From the NCBI RefSeq assembly GCF_000016325.1, contig NC_009436.1:1612001-1676000 (forward strand): a DNA stretch of 64,000 bases, given 5' to 3'. A program made the position numbers and the translations under genes. The notes under the pieces were generated by a model. The model saw only the letters and a list, made by a program, of their open reading frames with translations. It was not told the DNA's origin and ran no database searches. This document shows, one piece after another, positions 10,042 through 20,608 of this stretch. The DNA is from Enterobacter sp. 638 (GTDB lineage: Bacteria > Pseudomonadota > Gammaproteobacteria > Enterobacterales > Enterobacteriaceae). Each line of letters begins with the position of its first letter. Positions within the stretch are counted from its first letter, which is position 1.

Positions 10042-11802
10042 TCAGTTGGGACTAAACCAGCTCAACCAGCGTAACGGCCATGGATAACGATGACGAGCAT
10101 CCTGTTGCATTGCCTGAGCAATACGTTCCTGGATAGCCTGCATCAGCGTTGTTTGACCTTCTGCATCCCAGACCAGATTAGTCAGTAAGGGTAGCGCATC
10201 TGTAATATCGTCGATGGCCCAGATAGAAAATTGTCCAGCCTCAACTGCGTCAAGTACGCCCTGACTCAGACTCAGATGGCGAGCGTTTGGCGCAGGGATA
10301 ATGACTCCTTGCTTGCCGCTAAACTCACGTTGCTGGCAAATATTGAAGAAACCTTCAATTTTCTCGTTCAGCCCGCCAACGGGTTGAGCGCGGCCAAACT
10401 GATCGACTGAACCGGTGATAGCGATGCTCTGGTTAATCGGGACATCGGCAAGGGCACTGATTAACGCACACAGCTCAGCCATCGAAGCACTGTCCCCGTC
10501 GACTTCGCCATAAGACTGCTCAAACGTCAGTGAGGCGGAGAAGGGGATTTGCTGTTCAAGTTGAAGTTCTGACATCAGGAACGCTTGCATAATCATCATG
10601 CCCTTAGCATGAATATTCCCGCCTAGCTCAGCTTTACGTTCGACGTCAGTAAACTCACCATCGCCAATGTGTACGACGCAACTGATGCGCGAGGGTTCGC
10701 CAAAGGCACGCGGATGTCCTGGAAACTCAACGACTGACAACGCGTTAATCTGGCCCACACGTTCGCCTTCGGTTTCGACCAGGATTTGCTCAAACAGGAT
10801 TTCATCCTGCATACGATCGGCAAGATAACCTTCTCGCCATTCACGCTGCGCCAGCATCTGCGAGAACTGTTCGCCCGTAAACGATTCTTGCCCACAGATA
10901 ACGCCCACTTCGCGTAATTGCTTTCCAATCCACAGAGGGCAGAGCGGGAGCGTTTCCTGGTCACCCGTGTAGCGCGTGGCCTCACGAATTAAACTCGGCC
11001 ATGCATCTTCAGCTGGTATTGGCAATTCGTAACGCTCAGCCATGGCCATCACCCACTGACCCCATTGCGACATATCGTCGGCATCGGCAATCTGGATGTT
11101 ATCCTCAAATTCGGAATAGACAGCCTGTTCGGCTAATTCCGGCTCCATTTCTTGGAAATCAGCCAGCGACTCGCGATCGCCAGTCAAAATCACTTTTAAC
11201 GAAACGGGCATCGAAGGCACGGAAACTGGCAATGGGCGCGATTCGTCATAGGAGAGCCAGTCGAAACGCTGATGAGTCACAATTGTCTTCAGACGCATCC
11301 ACAGCAGCGGTTGTGCCATAAGCGTGCGCAGCGAGATAATCAGGACACCACCGTTGGCTTTATGCACCAGCCCCGGTTGTAAGCTCAACTCGCTGTTAAA
11401 ATGACGCAGGCAGCCAAACAGTTGTTCAGCTTCAGCCCACTCGGCCGTTATGACTTCGCCCGTAGCGGCGAAGTTATCTTCAGCATGTGCGGCTGGCTCG
11501 AAAGTAACATCACGTCCCGCGATACGGTATTGGCCGCCATACACAGTGCTTTCTTCAGGCCGCAACTCACGCGCAGCATCAGCAATCAGCGCCAAATACT
11601 CAGCTTCTTCAGGAGCCTTCAGCAGCATGAAAGGGGAGGTTGTCCATGGACTTAACACCTGCTCAAGCGCGTAGTGCAAACGCGGTTGCGTATCGCTAAG
11701 TATGAAGTCGTGCTCTTTTGCGAGGTTTGGCTGTGTAAATAGCGTCTGATAGCTTTCGGTATCAGGAACTAAATCACGCCATGCTAGTTTCGTAATGGTC
11801 AA
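10042..11802 (-). CDS. lonH: Lon-like protease LonH (YcbZ)
   Basis: The 586-residue protein starts [15 protein letters not shown] like E. coli YcbZ/LonH. The C-terminal Lon proteolytic domain holds the Ser-Lys dyad: Ser within [12 protein letters not shown] and Lys within [11 protein letters not shown]. The N-terminal half lacks a recognisable Walker A motif, as in other LonH-type proteins, so ATP use is uncertain. The gene lies between fabA and the divergent matP, as in E. coli. Substrates are not known from the sequence. Confidence 0.93.
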   Translation of the reverse strand: MTITKLAWRDLVPDTESYQTLFTQPNLAKEHDFILSDTQPRLHYALEQVLSPWTTSPFMLLKAPEEAEYLALIADAARELRPEESTVYGGQYRIAGRDVTFEPAAHAEDNFAATGEVITAEWAEAEQLFGCLRHFNSELSLQPGLVHKANGGVLIISLRTLMAQPLLWMRLKTIVTHQRFDWLSYDESRPLPVSVPSMPVSLKVILTGDRESLADFQEMEPELAEQAVYSEFEDNIQIADADDMSQWGQWVMAMAERYELPIPAEDAWPSLIREATRYTGDQETLPLCPLWIGKQLREVGVICGQESFTGEQFSQMLAQREWREGYLADRMQDEILFEQILVETEGERVGQINALSVVEFPGHPRAFGEPSRISCVVHIGDGEFTDVERKAELGGNIHAKGMMIMQAFLMSELQLEQQIPFSASLTFEQSYGEVDGDSASMAELCALISALADVPINQSIAITGSVDQFGRAQPVGGLNEKIEGFFNICQQREFSGKQGVIIPAPNARHLSLSQGVLDAVEAGQFSIWAIDDITDALPLLTNLVWDAEGQTTLMQAIQERIAQAMQQDARHRYPWPLRWLSWFSPN

Positions 11803-11988
11803 AGTTGATGTTTTTTAGTTAGATGTAAAACCGTGGAGTATACCGTAAGCATCGGTCTCTGCCCAACCGGGATTAGGTAAATCAGGCAGCGAAAGCGGCG
11901 TAACAGCTCACAGGATATGATTTCTTTTCAGCAGATTGTCAAAAAACTGATATTCTGAACAGAGTTACGAGGTAACACTGAGATCGCA

Positions 11989-12444
11989 ATGAAATATCAA
12001 CAACTGGAAAATCTCGAAAGCGGCTGGAAATGGAAGTACCTGGTCAAAAAGCACCGTGAAGGGGAGCTGATCACCTGCTACATCGAAGCCAGTGCTGCAA
12101 AAGAAGCGGTGGATTTATTACTGACACTCGAAAACGAACCGGTGCATGTTAATAGCTGGATAGAGAAGCATATCAATCCAGCGTTACTGAACCGTATGAA
12201 ACAGACCATCCGCGCTCGCCGCAAACGGCACTTTAACGCTGAGCATCAGCACACTCGCAAGAAATCAATCGATCTTGAGTTCATGGTCTGGCAACGATTA
12301 GCGGGGCTTGCTCAACGGCGGGGTAAAACGCTTTCTGAAACGGTTGTACAGTTGATTGAAGATGCGGAGCACAAAGAGAAATATGCCAACCAGATGTCTA
12401 CGCTGAAAAACGATCTTCAGGCGATGCTGGGAAAAAAAGAGTGA
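11989..12444 (+). CDS. matP: Macrodomain Ter protein MatP
   Basis: The 151-residue protein starts [18 protein letters not shown], the MatP signature, with a four-helix N-terminal region, a ribbon-helix-helix segment near residues 95-125, and a C-terminal coiled coil. MatP binds matS sites as a dimer and organises the chromosome terminus; the location next to ompA and sulA matches that domain in E. coli. I found no clear matS motif in the window by eye. It is convergent with ompA through a shared terminator. Confidence 0.95.
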   Translation: MKYQQLENLESGWKWKYLVKKHREGELITCYIEASAAKEAVDLLLTLENEPVHVNSWIEKHINPALLNRMKQTIRARRKRHFNAEHQHTRKKSIDLEFMVWQRLAGLAQRRGKTLSETVVQLIEDAEHKEKYANQMSTLKNDLQAMLGKKE

Positions 12445-12464
12445 ACCACGTTTCTTCAGATAAT

Positions 12465-12493
12465 AAAAAACCCCGCATGGCGGGGTTTTTTTA
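12465..12493. terminator. Bidirectional terminator between matP and ompA
   Basis: A 12-bp perfect stem (AAAAAACCCCGC and its complement, loop ATG) with A and T runs on either side is a textbook two-way terminator for the convergent genes. Confidence 0.92.
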
Positions 12494-12505
12494 TAAGACG
12501 ATAAC

Positions 12506-13561
12506 TTATGCCGCAGGCTGAGTTACAACGTCTTTGATACCTTTAACTTCGATCTCTACGCGACGATCTGGTGCCAGGCAGTCGATCAGTGCAGCGCGAG
12601 GTTTCACGTTGTCACAGGTAGCGCCAGTCACTGGGTTGGATTCGCCCATACCACGTGGAGAGATCTTGTTAGCTGGGATACCTTTAGACACGAGGTAATC
12701 AACTACAGACTGTGCACGTTTCTCGGACAGACCCTGGTTGTAAGCGTCAGAACCGATACGGTCGGTGTAACCCAGAACCACTACTGAACCGTCTTTAGGA
12801 TCCAGATTGCTCAGCTGAGTGTACAGCTGATCCAGTGCCTGCTGACCTTCTGGTTTCAGAGTCGCTTTGTTGAAGTTGAACAGAACGTCAGACTTCAGAG
12901 TGAAGTGCTTGGTCTGTACTTCTGGAGCAGGTGCCGGAGCTGGAGCAACGATTGGCGCTGCTTCTTCCTGCTGGCCGAAACGATAGGAAACACCTACGCT
13001 CAGCATGCCGTTGTCTGGACGAACACCAACGGTGTTGCCGTCGCCGATGTTGTTAACCCACTGGTATTCCAGACGGGTAGCGATATCGCGGGTCATTGCC
13101 CACTCTACGCCACCAGCGAATACTGGAGATACGCCAGTGTCATGGTCGTCGCCAGCGATGCTGTTGCTGGAGTCAGCGCGCCATACCATGCCGCCCAGAC
13201 GGGTGTACACGTCCAGATCGTCAGTTACCGGGTAACCCAGTTTAGCGGTCAGCTGTACGCCTTGAGCTTTGAATGCGCCGTTAACGTTGTCGCCTTTGTA
13301 AGGCATACGACCTAACCAGTCGTAACCCATTTCAAAACCAACATACGGGTTAACCTGATAGCCACCAAACGCACCTGCACCGAGCTGGCTTTCGTGAGTT
13401 GGGCCATCGTTGTTCAGGGAGCTGTTGTACCAGCCAGTGTCGTGGAACTGAGACCAGCCCAGTTTGCCACCTGCATACCAGGTATTATCTTTCGGAGCGG
13501 CCTGCGCTACGGTAGCGAAGCCAGCCAGTGCCACTGCAATCGCGATAGCTGTCTTTTTCAT
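12506..13561 (-). CDS. ompA: Outer membrane porin OmpA
   Basis: The start is placed at 13561 ([21 protein letters not shown]), preceded by the E. coli-like leader GATAACGAGGCGCAAAAA. This gives 351 residues (E. coli 346). A 21-residue signal peptide ends AQA|A. An eight-stranded beta-barrel follows, then an Ala/Pro hinge (APAPAPAPE), then the periplasmic OmpA-like domain ([16 protein letters not shown]) that binds peptidoglycan. An open frame continues 29 codons upstream but lies in the known leader region. Extracellular loops differ from K-12, as expected for a surface protein. OmpA ties the outer membrane to the wall and is a phage and colicin receptor. Confidence 0.97.
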   Translation of the reverse strand: MKKTAIAIAVALAGFATVAQAAPKDNTWYAGGKLGWSQFHDTGWYNSSLNNDGPTHESQLGAGAFGGYQVNPYVGFEMGYDWLGRMPYKGDNVNGAFKAQGVQLTAKLGYPVTDDLDVYTRLGGMVWRADSSNSIAGDDHDTGVSPVFAGGVEWAMTRDIATRLEYQWVNNIGDGNTVGVRPDNGMLSVGVSYRFGQQEEAAPIVAPAPAPAPEVQTKHFTLKSDVLFNFNKATLKPEGQQALDQLYTQLSNLDPKDGSVVVLGYTDRIGSDAYNQGLSEKRAQSVVDYLVSKGIPANKISPRGMGESNPVTGATCDNVKPRAALIDCLAPDRRVEIEVKGIKDVVTQPAA

Positions 13562-13917
13562 TTTTTGCGCCTCGTTATCATCCAAAAATCGCCATGAAGA
13601 TCTCGTCGAGAAATCACGGTTAAATCCTTCACCGGGGGGCGAGCTCAAACTAGTAACTCTACCGATATCTTCGGCTTAGACCGAGCACCCCTGGCGATGT
13701 AAAGTCTACAACGTACTTCAAAACTTACAAGTGTGAACTCCGTCAGGCATATGAAAAAAAAAGCTCTGTATACATAATATTTAACATTTTGAATGCGAAT
13801 TTTATGCTGTAAAATTAAGGGAAACCGCGCCAGACAGGCGTTGACGGAGTTTTTTCTTATGGAACTAATCGGCAGTCCAACTGTCAAAAAAAGTTCCAGG
13901 AAAAATCTTAAATTTAC
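13562..13917 (-). promoter_or_regulatory. ompA promoter and long 5' untranslated leader (no gene)
   Basis: This gene-free 356-base stretch lies between ompA and sulA. Read on the minus strand it is highly similar to the E. coli ompA upstream region (GCCTGACGGAGTTCACACTT, then GGGGTGCTCGG, then CCGGTGAAGGATTTAACCG). In E. coli transcription begins about 133 bases before the ATG, which would be near 13694. The leader stabilises the mRNA and is a target of Hfq and the MicA sRNA there. The start point is inferred by comparison. Confidence 0.7.
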
Positions 13918-14427
13918 TTAATGATACAAATTAGAGTGAATTTTTAGCCCAGACAGGTGTCCTCTGCCGAGAGAATCGGGATTAACTGGACGCATTATCA
14001 AGCCGATCGCGTTACCTTCTTCGGCGGCTTCAACCAAACGAAAATGTTCATCTTCCGTTAATTCTTCTGATAGCCAGCCAATCACCACGCTGTAATTCCC
14101 AGTGCGCAATGCGCGAATCATTGAATCTACCGTATGGCATGGGGCGATTTGGCTAATCTGCATCACTTTCGCGAGTGGTAATCCAGCAGATTGAACCCAT
14201 TCGCGACTCAATTTTTGCTTTGGCGTTAACCAGAGCTGCCAGCGTGACTGTTGACCGAGCTGCTGCAATAACGGCAACAACAGCAACTGTGTCATCAAGG
14301 GCTGGTCTTCACGATAAACCACTTCACTTATCATCCCGGTCGAAACACGCCCGAAAGTATTTTGCGTGTCATTTCCCGCGGATGGAGAAAAAGATGTTGA
14401 GCGATTTGCATAGATTGAAGTGTGCAT
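13918..14427 (-). CDS. sulA: SOS cell division inhibitor SulA
   Basis: The start is placed at 14427 ([14 protein letters not shown]), giving 169 residues as in E. coli; a longer open frame to 14496 would run through the LexA operator. The core [30 protein letters not shown] and [11 protein letters not shown] are SulA hallmarks. SulA binds FtsZ and blocks septation during DNA damage, and is degraded by Lon. A consensus LexA box sits 23-38 bases upstream of the ATG. Confidence 0.95.
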   Translation of the reverse strand: MHTSIYANRSTSFSPSAGNDTQNTFGRVSTGMISEVVYREDQPLMTQLLLLPLLQQLGQQSRWQLWLTPKQKLSREWVQSAGLPLAKVMQISQIAPCHTVDSMIRALRTGNYSVVIGWLSEELTEDEHFRLVEAAEEGNAIGLIMRPVNPDSLGRGHLSGLKIHSNLYH

Positions 14428-14447
14428 AATCATTCCAGCCCTGTAGT

Positions 14448-14467
14448 TACTGTATGAATATACAGTA
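14448..14467. promoter_or_regulatory. LexA operator of sulA
   Basis: CTGT (14450-14453), eight bases, ACAG (14462-14465), flanked by TA on each side to give a 20-base near-palindrome. It matches the SOS box consensus and sits just upstream of sulA. Confidence 0.92.
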
Positions 14468-14644
14468 ACCCCTGTATGACTAAAGATCAACCTCAATTTC
14501 GGAAAGCGCCTCGCAAATTTCGTTCGAGATCGGCCAATATGGAAAATTCATCTTGCCGAGTGACAATAAGTTGCCTATTTTTCTGCTAGCGGATCCGATA
14601 GTAATTAATGGCGTTGTTACTGCATGATTTTAAAGGATAATATC

Positions 14645-15271
14645 ATGAAAAAGATATCATACGAACGGATCTATAAATCCCAAGAATACCTTTCATCTTT
14701 GGGTGATATCCACCATAGGGCACTTTTTGGTGGCTATACATTAGCGGTAAATGAGGCTGTGTTCGCCATGGTGTCGGAGGGCGAACTGTATCTGCGAGCG
14801 TGTGAAGAGAGCGCGCAGTACTGTGTAAAACATAATTCGGCTTATCTGGAATTGGTAAAACGTGGCAGGCCCGTTCTGTTGAACTATTACCGCGTGGATG
14901 AGGGGCTTTGGCAGGATCGGGAAAAGCTCCTGCAACTTTCCAGCTTTGCATTAGAAGCAGCACGACTGGAACGTGTCGAGCGGGATAATCGACACAGGCT
15001 CAAAGATTTGCCCAACCTGACTTTCCAGATTGAAGTTCTCCTCTACGAAGCGGGTATTACCAGTGAAACGATGCTCCGAATGTTAGGCGCTGAAGAAAGT
15101 TGGCTGAAAATTAGAGCTAAAAACAAGCACCTTGGCATTAAGGTCCTGTTTGCTCTTGCGGGGGCTATCGAAGGGTTACATGAGGCGGCACTCCCGACTG
15201 CCAGGCGTCGGGAGCTTAATGAGTGGTTTAATGCGCTTTCTGTAAAGCCTTATAATCATTCCGATAAGTAG
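14645..15271 (+). CDS. sxy: Competence regulator Sxy/TfoX
   Basis: Starting at ATG 14645 (MKKISYERIYKSQEYLSSLG) the protein has 208 residues (E. coli Sxy 209). It has the TfoX N-terminal domain (residues about 15-105, VFAMVSEGELYLRACE) and the TfoX C-terminal domain (about 120-200, LPNLTF...MLRMLGAEESWL). Sxy works with CRP at CRP-S promoters to switch on DNA-uptake genes. The gene is divergent from sulA as in E. coli. Its 3' end overlaps that of the convergent yccS by 44 bases. Confidence 0.92.
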   Translation: MKKISYERIYKSQEYLSSLGDIHHRALFGGYTLAVNEAVFAMVSEGELYLRACEESAQYCVKHNSAYLELVKRGRPVLLNYYRVDEGLWQDREKLLQLSSFALEAARLERVERDNRHRLKDLPNLTFQIEVLLYEAGITSETMLRMLGAEESWLKIRAKNKHLGIKVLFALAGAIEGLHEAALPTARRRELNEWFNALSVKPYNHSDK

Positions 15272-17390
15272 CGATTTGTTGTTGTAGTCGACAGATCTCG
15301 GGCAGAAGGGCAATGAGCAAGCCCGTTTGCTGGAGGATAAGCGGAGCTTTGCTGTCTGTACCGGGATCAAAATGCGCGATGCGCTGGCTGAGTTCGTCAA
15401 TCGCCATTTGTACACGTGGCTCGTCAGCGGGACGATGATGAAGCGCATCGTCAACGTAACATACGGTGTCATCCAGTAAGGCTAGGATGTTGGGATTAGT
15501 TAACTGTTCACGATGCGCACCCAGGGTCGAAATATAGCTGGTGAAGGTGTGGTTAAGACATAGAAGCCGGAAGGCTACCTCGCGAACTTCTGGTGTTGCA
15601 CGGGGTTCCGTTGACATGTTCGAGACAACTGAAGCCAGTTCCGCATCACGGTTGTGCGCATCACGTCTGGCAATACGATACGCCAGACGGTTGTCACGAC
15701 CCTGATGGTACTGCTCAAGAATAGCGTCGAGATAGCGGCAGTTCGCATTGATCGCGAGATCCAGTGCGCGCGGTAAGTTCCTGAAACGCCAGTCTGGCCA
15801 GATAAAGCTCACTGCTGCCCAGGCAATGGCGCAACCAATTAGCGTGTCAATCACGCGTGGCAGCGCAACTTCAAAGCCTTCACCCAGCAGGTTGAAGCAA
15901 AGCAGAACCAGCAGGGTGATGAACATCGTAGCGTGCGCATACTGCACGTGACGAAATGCGAAAAACAGGACGCCGGTAATCACTATAAGGATCAGTTGTC
16001 CTTCAATTGACGGGACAAAATAGAGCACGGGGAGCCCAATGGCGACCCCCACAAGGGTTCCGATGATTCTTAACGCGAGCCGATGACGCGTCGCATTATA
16101 GTTTGGCTGACAGACAAACAGGCTGGTCAGCAGAATCCAATAGCCATGGTTTAAGCCCGTTATTTGGATAAAAGCATAACCTGTGCAAAGCACGGCGGAC
16201 ATCCGCACCGCATGACGAAAAAGTGCCGACTCGGGCGTAACGTTACGGCTCAAGCGAAGCCATATATCTGAAACACCATGCAGTCCGTCATCGGCAAGTT
16301 GGTTTTCAGTATCATGACCCGGCCTTGCCAACGCCTGCTCCGACTCGATTGTCGCGAGCTGCGCATCGATGGCGCGCAGGTTGTTCAGCAAGAAGCCGAG
16401 GGCTTTCATCTGATCCGGCGATGTACCGCTTGCCTGAACGCGATCCAGAGCGGCGTCGAGATGAGTAAAAGCGCGCTCAAACCGCTGGTCGTGTTGATAC
16501 GGCGTTCGCAGCAAAATGGAACGAGCCAGTTGCTGACAAGCCTGGGATTGCATCGAAAGCAGTCGCTGGAAGCGGAACATCACGTCGCTATAACGAAACT
16601 TCTCGCGCAACGCAGCGTACTGAATATGCGATGAACTGGCGCGCTCATGAATATCCTGAGCGACAAAGTAATAGTGCAGTGTTTGCCGGGTTCCTCGCTG
16701 ACCGCGGTCGCCACGTAAGCGGGTGAGCAAGGACACTTTAGTTTGGTTAAGCGTGGCCACAAGTTGTCCGTTCGCCAGAGCGAGATCGTATAGCGGCGAC
16801 TGACTCTCTTCTTCTATATCGGGATCGAAAAGTCGGGACTTGAGTTCCAGATAGTGCGCCAGCTGTTCGTAACTCCGGGCGAGATTATCTTGCAGCGGGC
16901 GAATCGGGAAAATGAGGTGCCCGGTCAGCGTAAGTACGTTGTACCAGATGGCCCCCATTAGCAGCAGGAGTGGCTGCTGATACCACTGGTCATAAAGCGA
17001 TATGCCCAACATGGTATAAATCGCGATCAGCAGCGCGCCAAACGCAATGGTTGCATAGCGCTGTCCAAGACCCCCCAGCAAAATAAACCCGGTGGTAGAA
17101 ACCATCAACCCGAGGGCGAATAACCACGGCCACGGGAAAAGCAGCTCGACCGATGCGGAAGCAATAAAAAAGCAGACCAGTGTAATCACGAGGTTTCGCA
17201 AGCGACCCACCAGCCGATCGTCAAGATCGGCAAGTGCGCCTGCAACCACGCCGAGTATCAGCGGGATAGTGAGTTTTACGTCGCCGAGCCACCACGGCAG
17301 CGCTGCCGCGCCGCAAAGCGCGATAAAAATCCTGACGTTATAGAGCCAGGCACTGTTCCATGTGTATCTGCGAAGCAATGGGCTTAGCAT
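15228..17390 (-). CDS. yccS: FUSC-family inner membrane protein YccS
   Basis: The 720-residue protein shows two blocks of about five to six transmembrane helices each (residues about 15-160 and 390-520), each followed by a long cytoplasmic helical region, the pattern of the FUSC/aromatic-acid-exporter-like family. E. coli YccS has the same length and position. Transport substrate is unknown. yccF lies just upstream on the same strand (20-base gap), so the two may be co-transcribed. Confidence 0.9.
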   Translation of the reverse strand: MLSPLLRRYTWNSAWLYNVRIFIALCGAAALPWWLGDVKLTIPLILGVVAGALADLDDRLVGRLRNLVITLVCFFIASASVELLFPWPWLFALGLMVSTTGFILLGGLGQRYATIAFGALLIAIYTMLGISLYDQWYQQPLLLLMGAIWYNVLTLTGHLIFPIRPLQDNLARSYEQLAHYLELKSRLFDPDIEEESQSPLYDLALANGQLVATLNQTKVSLLTRLRGDRGQRGTRQTLHYYFVAQDIHERASSSHIQYAALREKFRYSDVMFRFQRLLSMQSQACQQLARSILLRTPYQHDQRFERAFTHLDAALDRVQASGTSPDQMKALGFLLNNLRAIDAQLATIESEQALARPGHDTENQLADDGLHGVSDIWLRLSRNVTPESALFRHAVRMSAVLCTGYAFIQITGLNHGYWILLTSLFVCQPNYNATRHRLALRIIGTLVGVAIGLPVLYFVPSIEGQLILIVITGVLFFAFRHVQYAHATMFITLLVLLCFNLLGEGFEVALPRVIDTLIGCAIAWAAVSFIWPDWRFRNLPRALDLAINANCRYLDAILEQYHQGRDNRLAYRIARRDAHNRDAELASVVSNMSTEPRATPEVREVAFRLLCLNHTFTSYISTLGAHREQLTNPNILALLDDTVCYVDDALHHRPADEPRVQMAIDELSQRIAHFDPGTDSKAPLILQQTGLLIALLPEICRLQQQIATYRNDYKALQKAH

Positions 17391-17409
17391 GTGGGCGGCT
17401 TATCCTTAT

Positions 17410-17856
17410 TTACTGAAAACGACGGCGGGCATTGGATTCACGTGCAGCCTGCGCAACTTCCACGGCGACTACGCGTCGACCTACCGGCCACAGAGCAATA
17501 GCCGCAATCTTGAAGTTGGCGATCCCAACCGGAATACCGATAATCGTAATACACTGTGTAATGCCTACTGCGATATGCATCAGGCACAACCACCAGCCAA
17601 AGAAGATCAGCCATAAAATATTCAGCAATGTTCCGCCAGTATTCATCAGGACATTTTTGTTGCCGGGCTCGAGTTCATCAACATGAATGGCTTCATTGCC
17701 GTAAGGCACAAAGGACAGTTTGGTGATTTCCCAGCACGAGCGCGTTAGCGGAAGTGTAAAAATCAGCACAATGCTGACCAGCGTGGCAAAAAGCCAGGAA
17801 AGCGTCGTGGCAAAACCGCCAAGGACAAAGTTCAAAATATTCAGAACGGTACGCAT
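17410..17856 (-). CDS. yccF: YccF family inner membrane protein
   Basis: The 148-residue protein has two DUF307 (YccF) repeats, each with hydrophobic helices, for example LNILNFVLGGFATTLSWLF and IAVGITQCITIIGIPVGIAN. The family is widespread and its molecular role is not established. It matches E. coli YccF in length and place, next to yccS and divergent from helD. Confidence 0.9.
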   Translation of the reverse strand: MRTVLNILNFVLGGFATTLSWLFATLVSIVLIFTLPLTRSCWEITKLSFVPYGNEAIHVDELEPGNKNVLMNTGGTLLNILWLIFFGWWLCLMHIAVGITQCITIIGIPVGIANFKIAAIALWPVGRRVVAVEVAQAARESNARRRFQ

Positions 17857-17979
17857 AAACCCTCACTTCTTTTCGATATGATTAAAGCCTGATGATTGTA
17901 ACGTTTTTTTAGGCTGGAGCACCTGAAAACTGGCAGGTAAACTAATGCGTAAACTATCACTGCGTGGATCAGGCTGGAC

Positions 17980-20034
17980 ATGGAACTAAAAGCAACATCA
18001 TTAGGCAAACGCCTGGCGCAACATCCCTACGATAAAGTTGTTCTGCTCAACGCTGGCGTGAAAGTCTCGGGCGAGCGTCACGAATACCTTATTCCGTTTA
18101 ATCAGTTGTTGGCTATTCATTGCAAGCGCGGCCTGGTGTGGGGCGAACTGGAGTTTGTCTTACCTGCGGATAAAGTGGTTCGTTTGCATGGAACGGAGTG
18201 GGCCGAAACCCAGCGATTTCATCATCAGCTCAATACGCTCTGGCAAAAGTGGAGCGATGAGATGAGCGAGGTCGCGAGGCAAGTGCTCCAGCAGGTTTTA
18301 GCCGATATCGCGCAGAGCAGTGAACAAAAAAAATGGCTCACGCGCGCCCAAACGGCTGACATGCAGCAACGAATTCACCAGGCCCTTACCGCGCTTCCGC
18401 TTCCGGTTTCACGACTTGATGAGTTTGAAAATTGCCGCAATGCCTGGCGTCAGTGCCAGGCGTGGTTAACCGATATCGATAAAAGCAGGCTCGCACATAA
18501 TCAGGCATGGACCGACGAGATGCTGGCGCAGCACGCGGAATTCTTCAGCCAAATCGAATCTTCGCCTTTAAACCCTGCGCAGGCGCGAGCCGTGGTCAAC
18601 GGGGAGCATTCACTGCTGGTGCTGGCGGGCGCAGGCAGCGGAAAAACGTCAGTACTGGTGGCCCGCGCAGGATGGTTGCTCGCCAGAGGCGAAGCGACAG
18701 CCGAGCAAATTCTGCTGTTGGCGTTTGGGCGTAAAGCCGCGCAAGAAATGGACGAACGTATTCACGACCGGTTGCATACGCGAGACATCACGGCCAGAAC
18801 ATTCCATGCACTGGCCCTGCACATCATTCAGCAGGGCAGTAAAAAAGCGCCTGTTATCAGTAAACTGGAAAACGACACCCAGGCCAGGCTTTCTTTGTTT
18901 TTTAAGACGTTGCAGCAGCAGTGTAGCGAAAAAAAGGCCATGGCAAAGGGATGGCGACAGTGGCTTGAAGAAGAACTCAACTGGACGGTACCTGAAGGCA
19001 GTTTCTGGCAGGATGAAAAACTGATGCTGCGTCTGGGATCGCGTCTGGACCGCTGGGTGAGTCTGATGCGCATGCATGGTGGTTCACAGGCGGAGATGAT
19101 TGAGAGTGCGCCCGAGGAAGTGCGCGCGCTCTTTACAAAACGCGTCAAACTGATGGCACCGCTGCTGAAAGCCTGGAAAACTGCGCTGAAAGAAGAAAAC
19201 GCGGTGGATTTCTCCGGGCTGATTCATCAGGCCATTATCATTCTCGAGAAGGGCCGTTTCGTCAGCCCCTGGAAGCATATTCTGGTGGACGAATTTCAGG
19301 ATATCTCTCCGCAGCGCGCCGCTTTGCTGGCCGCATTACGAGCACAAAATAAACACACCTCGCTATTTGCAGTAGGTGACGACTGGCAGGCCATTTATCG
19401 ATTCAGTGGGGCTCAATTGTCGTTAACGACCGCGTTCCACCACTACTTTGGCGAAGGCGATCGCAGCGATCTGGATACCACCTATCGCTTTAACTCGCGC
19501 ATCGGTGAAATCGCTAACCGGTTTATTCAGCAAAACCCCCATCAGCTGGCGAAACCGCTCAACAGCCTTTCATCGGGCGATAAAAAAGCCGTCACGCTGC
19601 TGCCAGACGATCAGTTGGAAGCCCTGCTTGATAAGTTGAGCGGATTTGTCAAAGCAGACGAACGGATTCTGATTCTGGCGCGCTATCATCATCTTAAACC
19701 GTCACTTCTGGAAAAAGCGGCCACGCGCTGGCCCAAACTAAAGCTTGATTTCATGACCATCCACGCCAGCAAAGGGCAGGAGGCGGATTTCGTGATTGTG
19801 CTCGGCTTACAGGACGGGAGCGATGGTTTCCCGGCACCGGCGCGGGAGTCAGTTATGGAACAGGCGCTGTTGCCCGAGGCAGAAGATTACCCCGATGCAG
19901 AAGAACGTCGGCTGCTCTATGTCGCGATGACCCGTGCGCGTCACCGGGTTTGGTTGCTGTTCGCTAAGGATAATCCATCCTGTTTTGTGGATATTCTGAA
20001 AAATATCGATGTACCAGTGGCGAGAAAACCCTAG
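17980..20034 (+). CDS. helD: DNA helicase IV HelD
   Basis: The 684-residue superfamily 1 (UvrD/Rep) helicase has Walker A GAGSGKTS at about residue 215, Walker B VDEFQDIS, motif III GDDWQAIYRFSGA, and C-terminal motifs YVAMTRAR. E. coli HelD has 684 residues and unwinds DNA 3' to 5', with a minor part in RecF-pathway recombination. The residues before about 190 form the N-terminal domain typical of this enzyme. It is convergent with mgsA and shares a terminator. Confidence 0.95.
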   Translation: MELKATSLGKRLAQHPYDKVVLLNAGVKVSGERHEYLIPFNQLLAIHCKRGLVWGELEFVLPADKVVRLHGTEWAETQRFHHQLNTLWQKWSDEMSEVARQVLQQVLADIAQSSEQKKWLTRAQTADMQQRIHQALTALPLPVSRLDEFENCRNAWRQCQAWLTDIDKSRLAHNQAWTDEMLAQHAEFFSQIESSPLNPAQARAVVNGEHSLLVLAGAGSGKTSVLVARAGWLLARGEATAEQILLLAFGRKAAQEMDERIHDRLHTRDITARTFHALALHIIQQGSKKAPVISKLENDTQARLSLFFKTLQQQCSEKKAMAKGWRQWLEEELNWTVPEGSFWQDEKLMLRLGSRLDRWVSLMRMHGGSQAEMIESAPEEVRALFTKRVKLMAPLLKAWKTALKEENAVDFSGLIHQAIIILEKGRFVSPWKHILVDEFQDISPQRAALLAALRAQNKHTSLFAVGDDWQAIYRFSGAQLSLTTAFHHYFGEGDRSDLDTTYRFNSRIGEIANRFIQQNPHQLAKPLNSLSSGDKKAVTLLPDDQLEALLDKLSGFVKADERILILARYHHLKPSLLEKAATRWPKLKLDFMTIHASKGQEADFVIVLGLQDGSDGFPAPARESVMEQALLPEAEDYPDAEERRLLYVAMTRARHRVWLLFAKDNPSCFVDILKNIDVPVARKP

Positions 20035-20038
20035 TGTG

Positions 20039-20070
20039 TGCCGGGCTCAATGTTAGCCCGGCATTTTTTT
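20039..20070. terminator. Bidirectional terminator between helD and mgsA
   Basis: TGCCGGGCT (20039-20047) pairs with AGCCCGGCA (20055-20063), followed by seven T on the plus strand. mgsA ends at 20069. Confidence 0.85.
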
Positions 20071-20527
20071 ACTTGAGACGCTCGGCCAGATAACGCGGGT
20101 AATCCGGGATCAGAATCTCAACCGATGAGTTGAAGTGCGGTGACTCAATAATAAAGTCTGCGGTTGAAAGGTTAGTGGCCACAGGGATATTCCACACCGT
20201 TGCGAGGCGTAGCAAGGCTTTCACATCCGGATCGTGTGGGACTGCGTTCAGCGGATCCCAGAAGAAAATCAGCACATCAATTTTGCCTTCCGAAATCTGC
20301 GCGCCGACCTGCTGGTCGCCACCCAACGGGCCGCTCAGCATCGCATTCACTTCCAGCCCTGTTTCACGATGAATCAGATTGCCCGTGGTGCCTGTCGCCG
20401 ACAGGTTGTGTTTTTCCAGCAAGGCCTGGTGGCGCTGAACCCAGTTAAGCAGCATTTTCTTGCAATGATCGTGTGCCACCAGCGCAATGTGCTTACGTTC
20501 TGGTAGGGTACGTGTCGTCAGTTCCAT
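20069..20527 (-). CDS. mgsA: Methylglyoxal synthase MgsA
   Basis: The 152-residue enzyme has all residues known to be catalytic in E. coli MgsA at the same numbers: His19, Asp71 (GGDQQ), Asp91 (FFWDP), His98 and Asp101. It converts dihydroxyacetone phosphate to methylglyoxal and phosphate, a bypass that relieves sugar-phosphate build-up in the cytoplasm. Length equals that of E. coli. Confidence 0.97.
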   Translation of the reverse strand: MELTTRTLPERKHIALVAHDHCKKMLLNWVQRHQALLEKHNLSATGTTGNLIHRETGLEVNAMLSGPLGGDQQVGAQISEGKIDVLIFFWDPLNAVPHDPDVKALLRLATVWNIPVATNLSTADFIIESPHFNSSVEILIPDYPRYLAERLK

Positions 20528-20608
20528 AATCTCTTTCCGTCAGGTTAACTGGCTACAAGATGACGGGAAGCGCCTGATGCTGCAAGAGAAAGGGCAAAAA
20601 AATGCGGC

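Noticed and set aside
13562..13648. 29-codon N-terminal extension of ompA
   Set aside because: It runs through the conserved untranslated leader and would bury the signal peptide; the ATG at 13561 has the known ompA Shine-Dalgarno.
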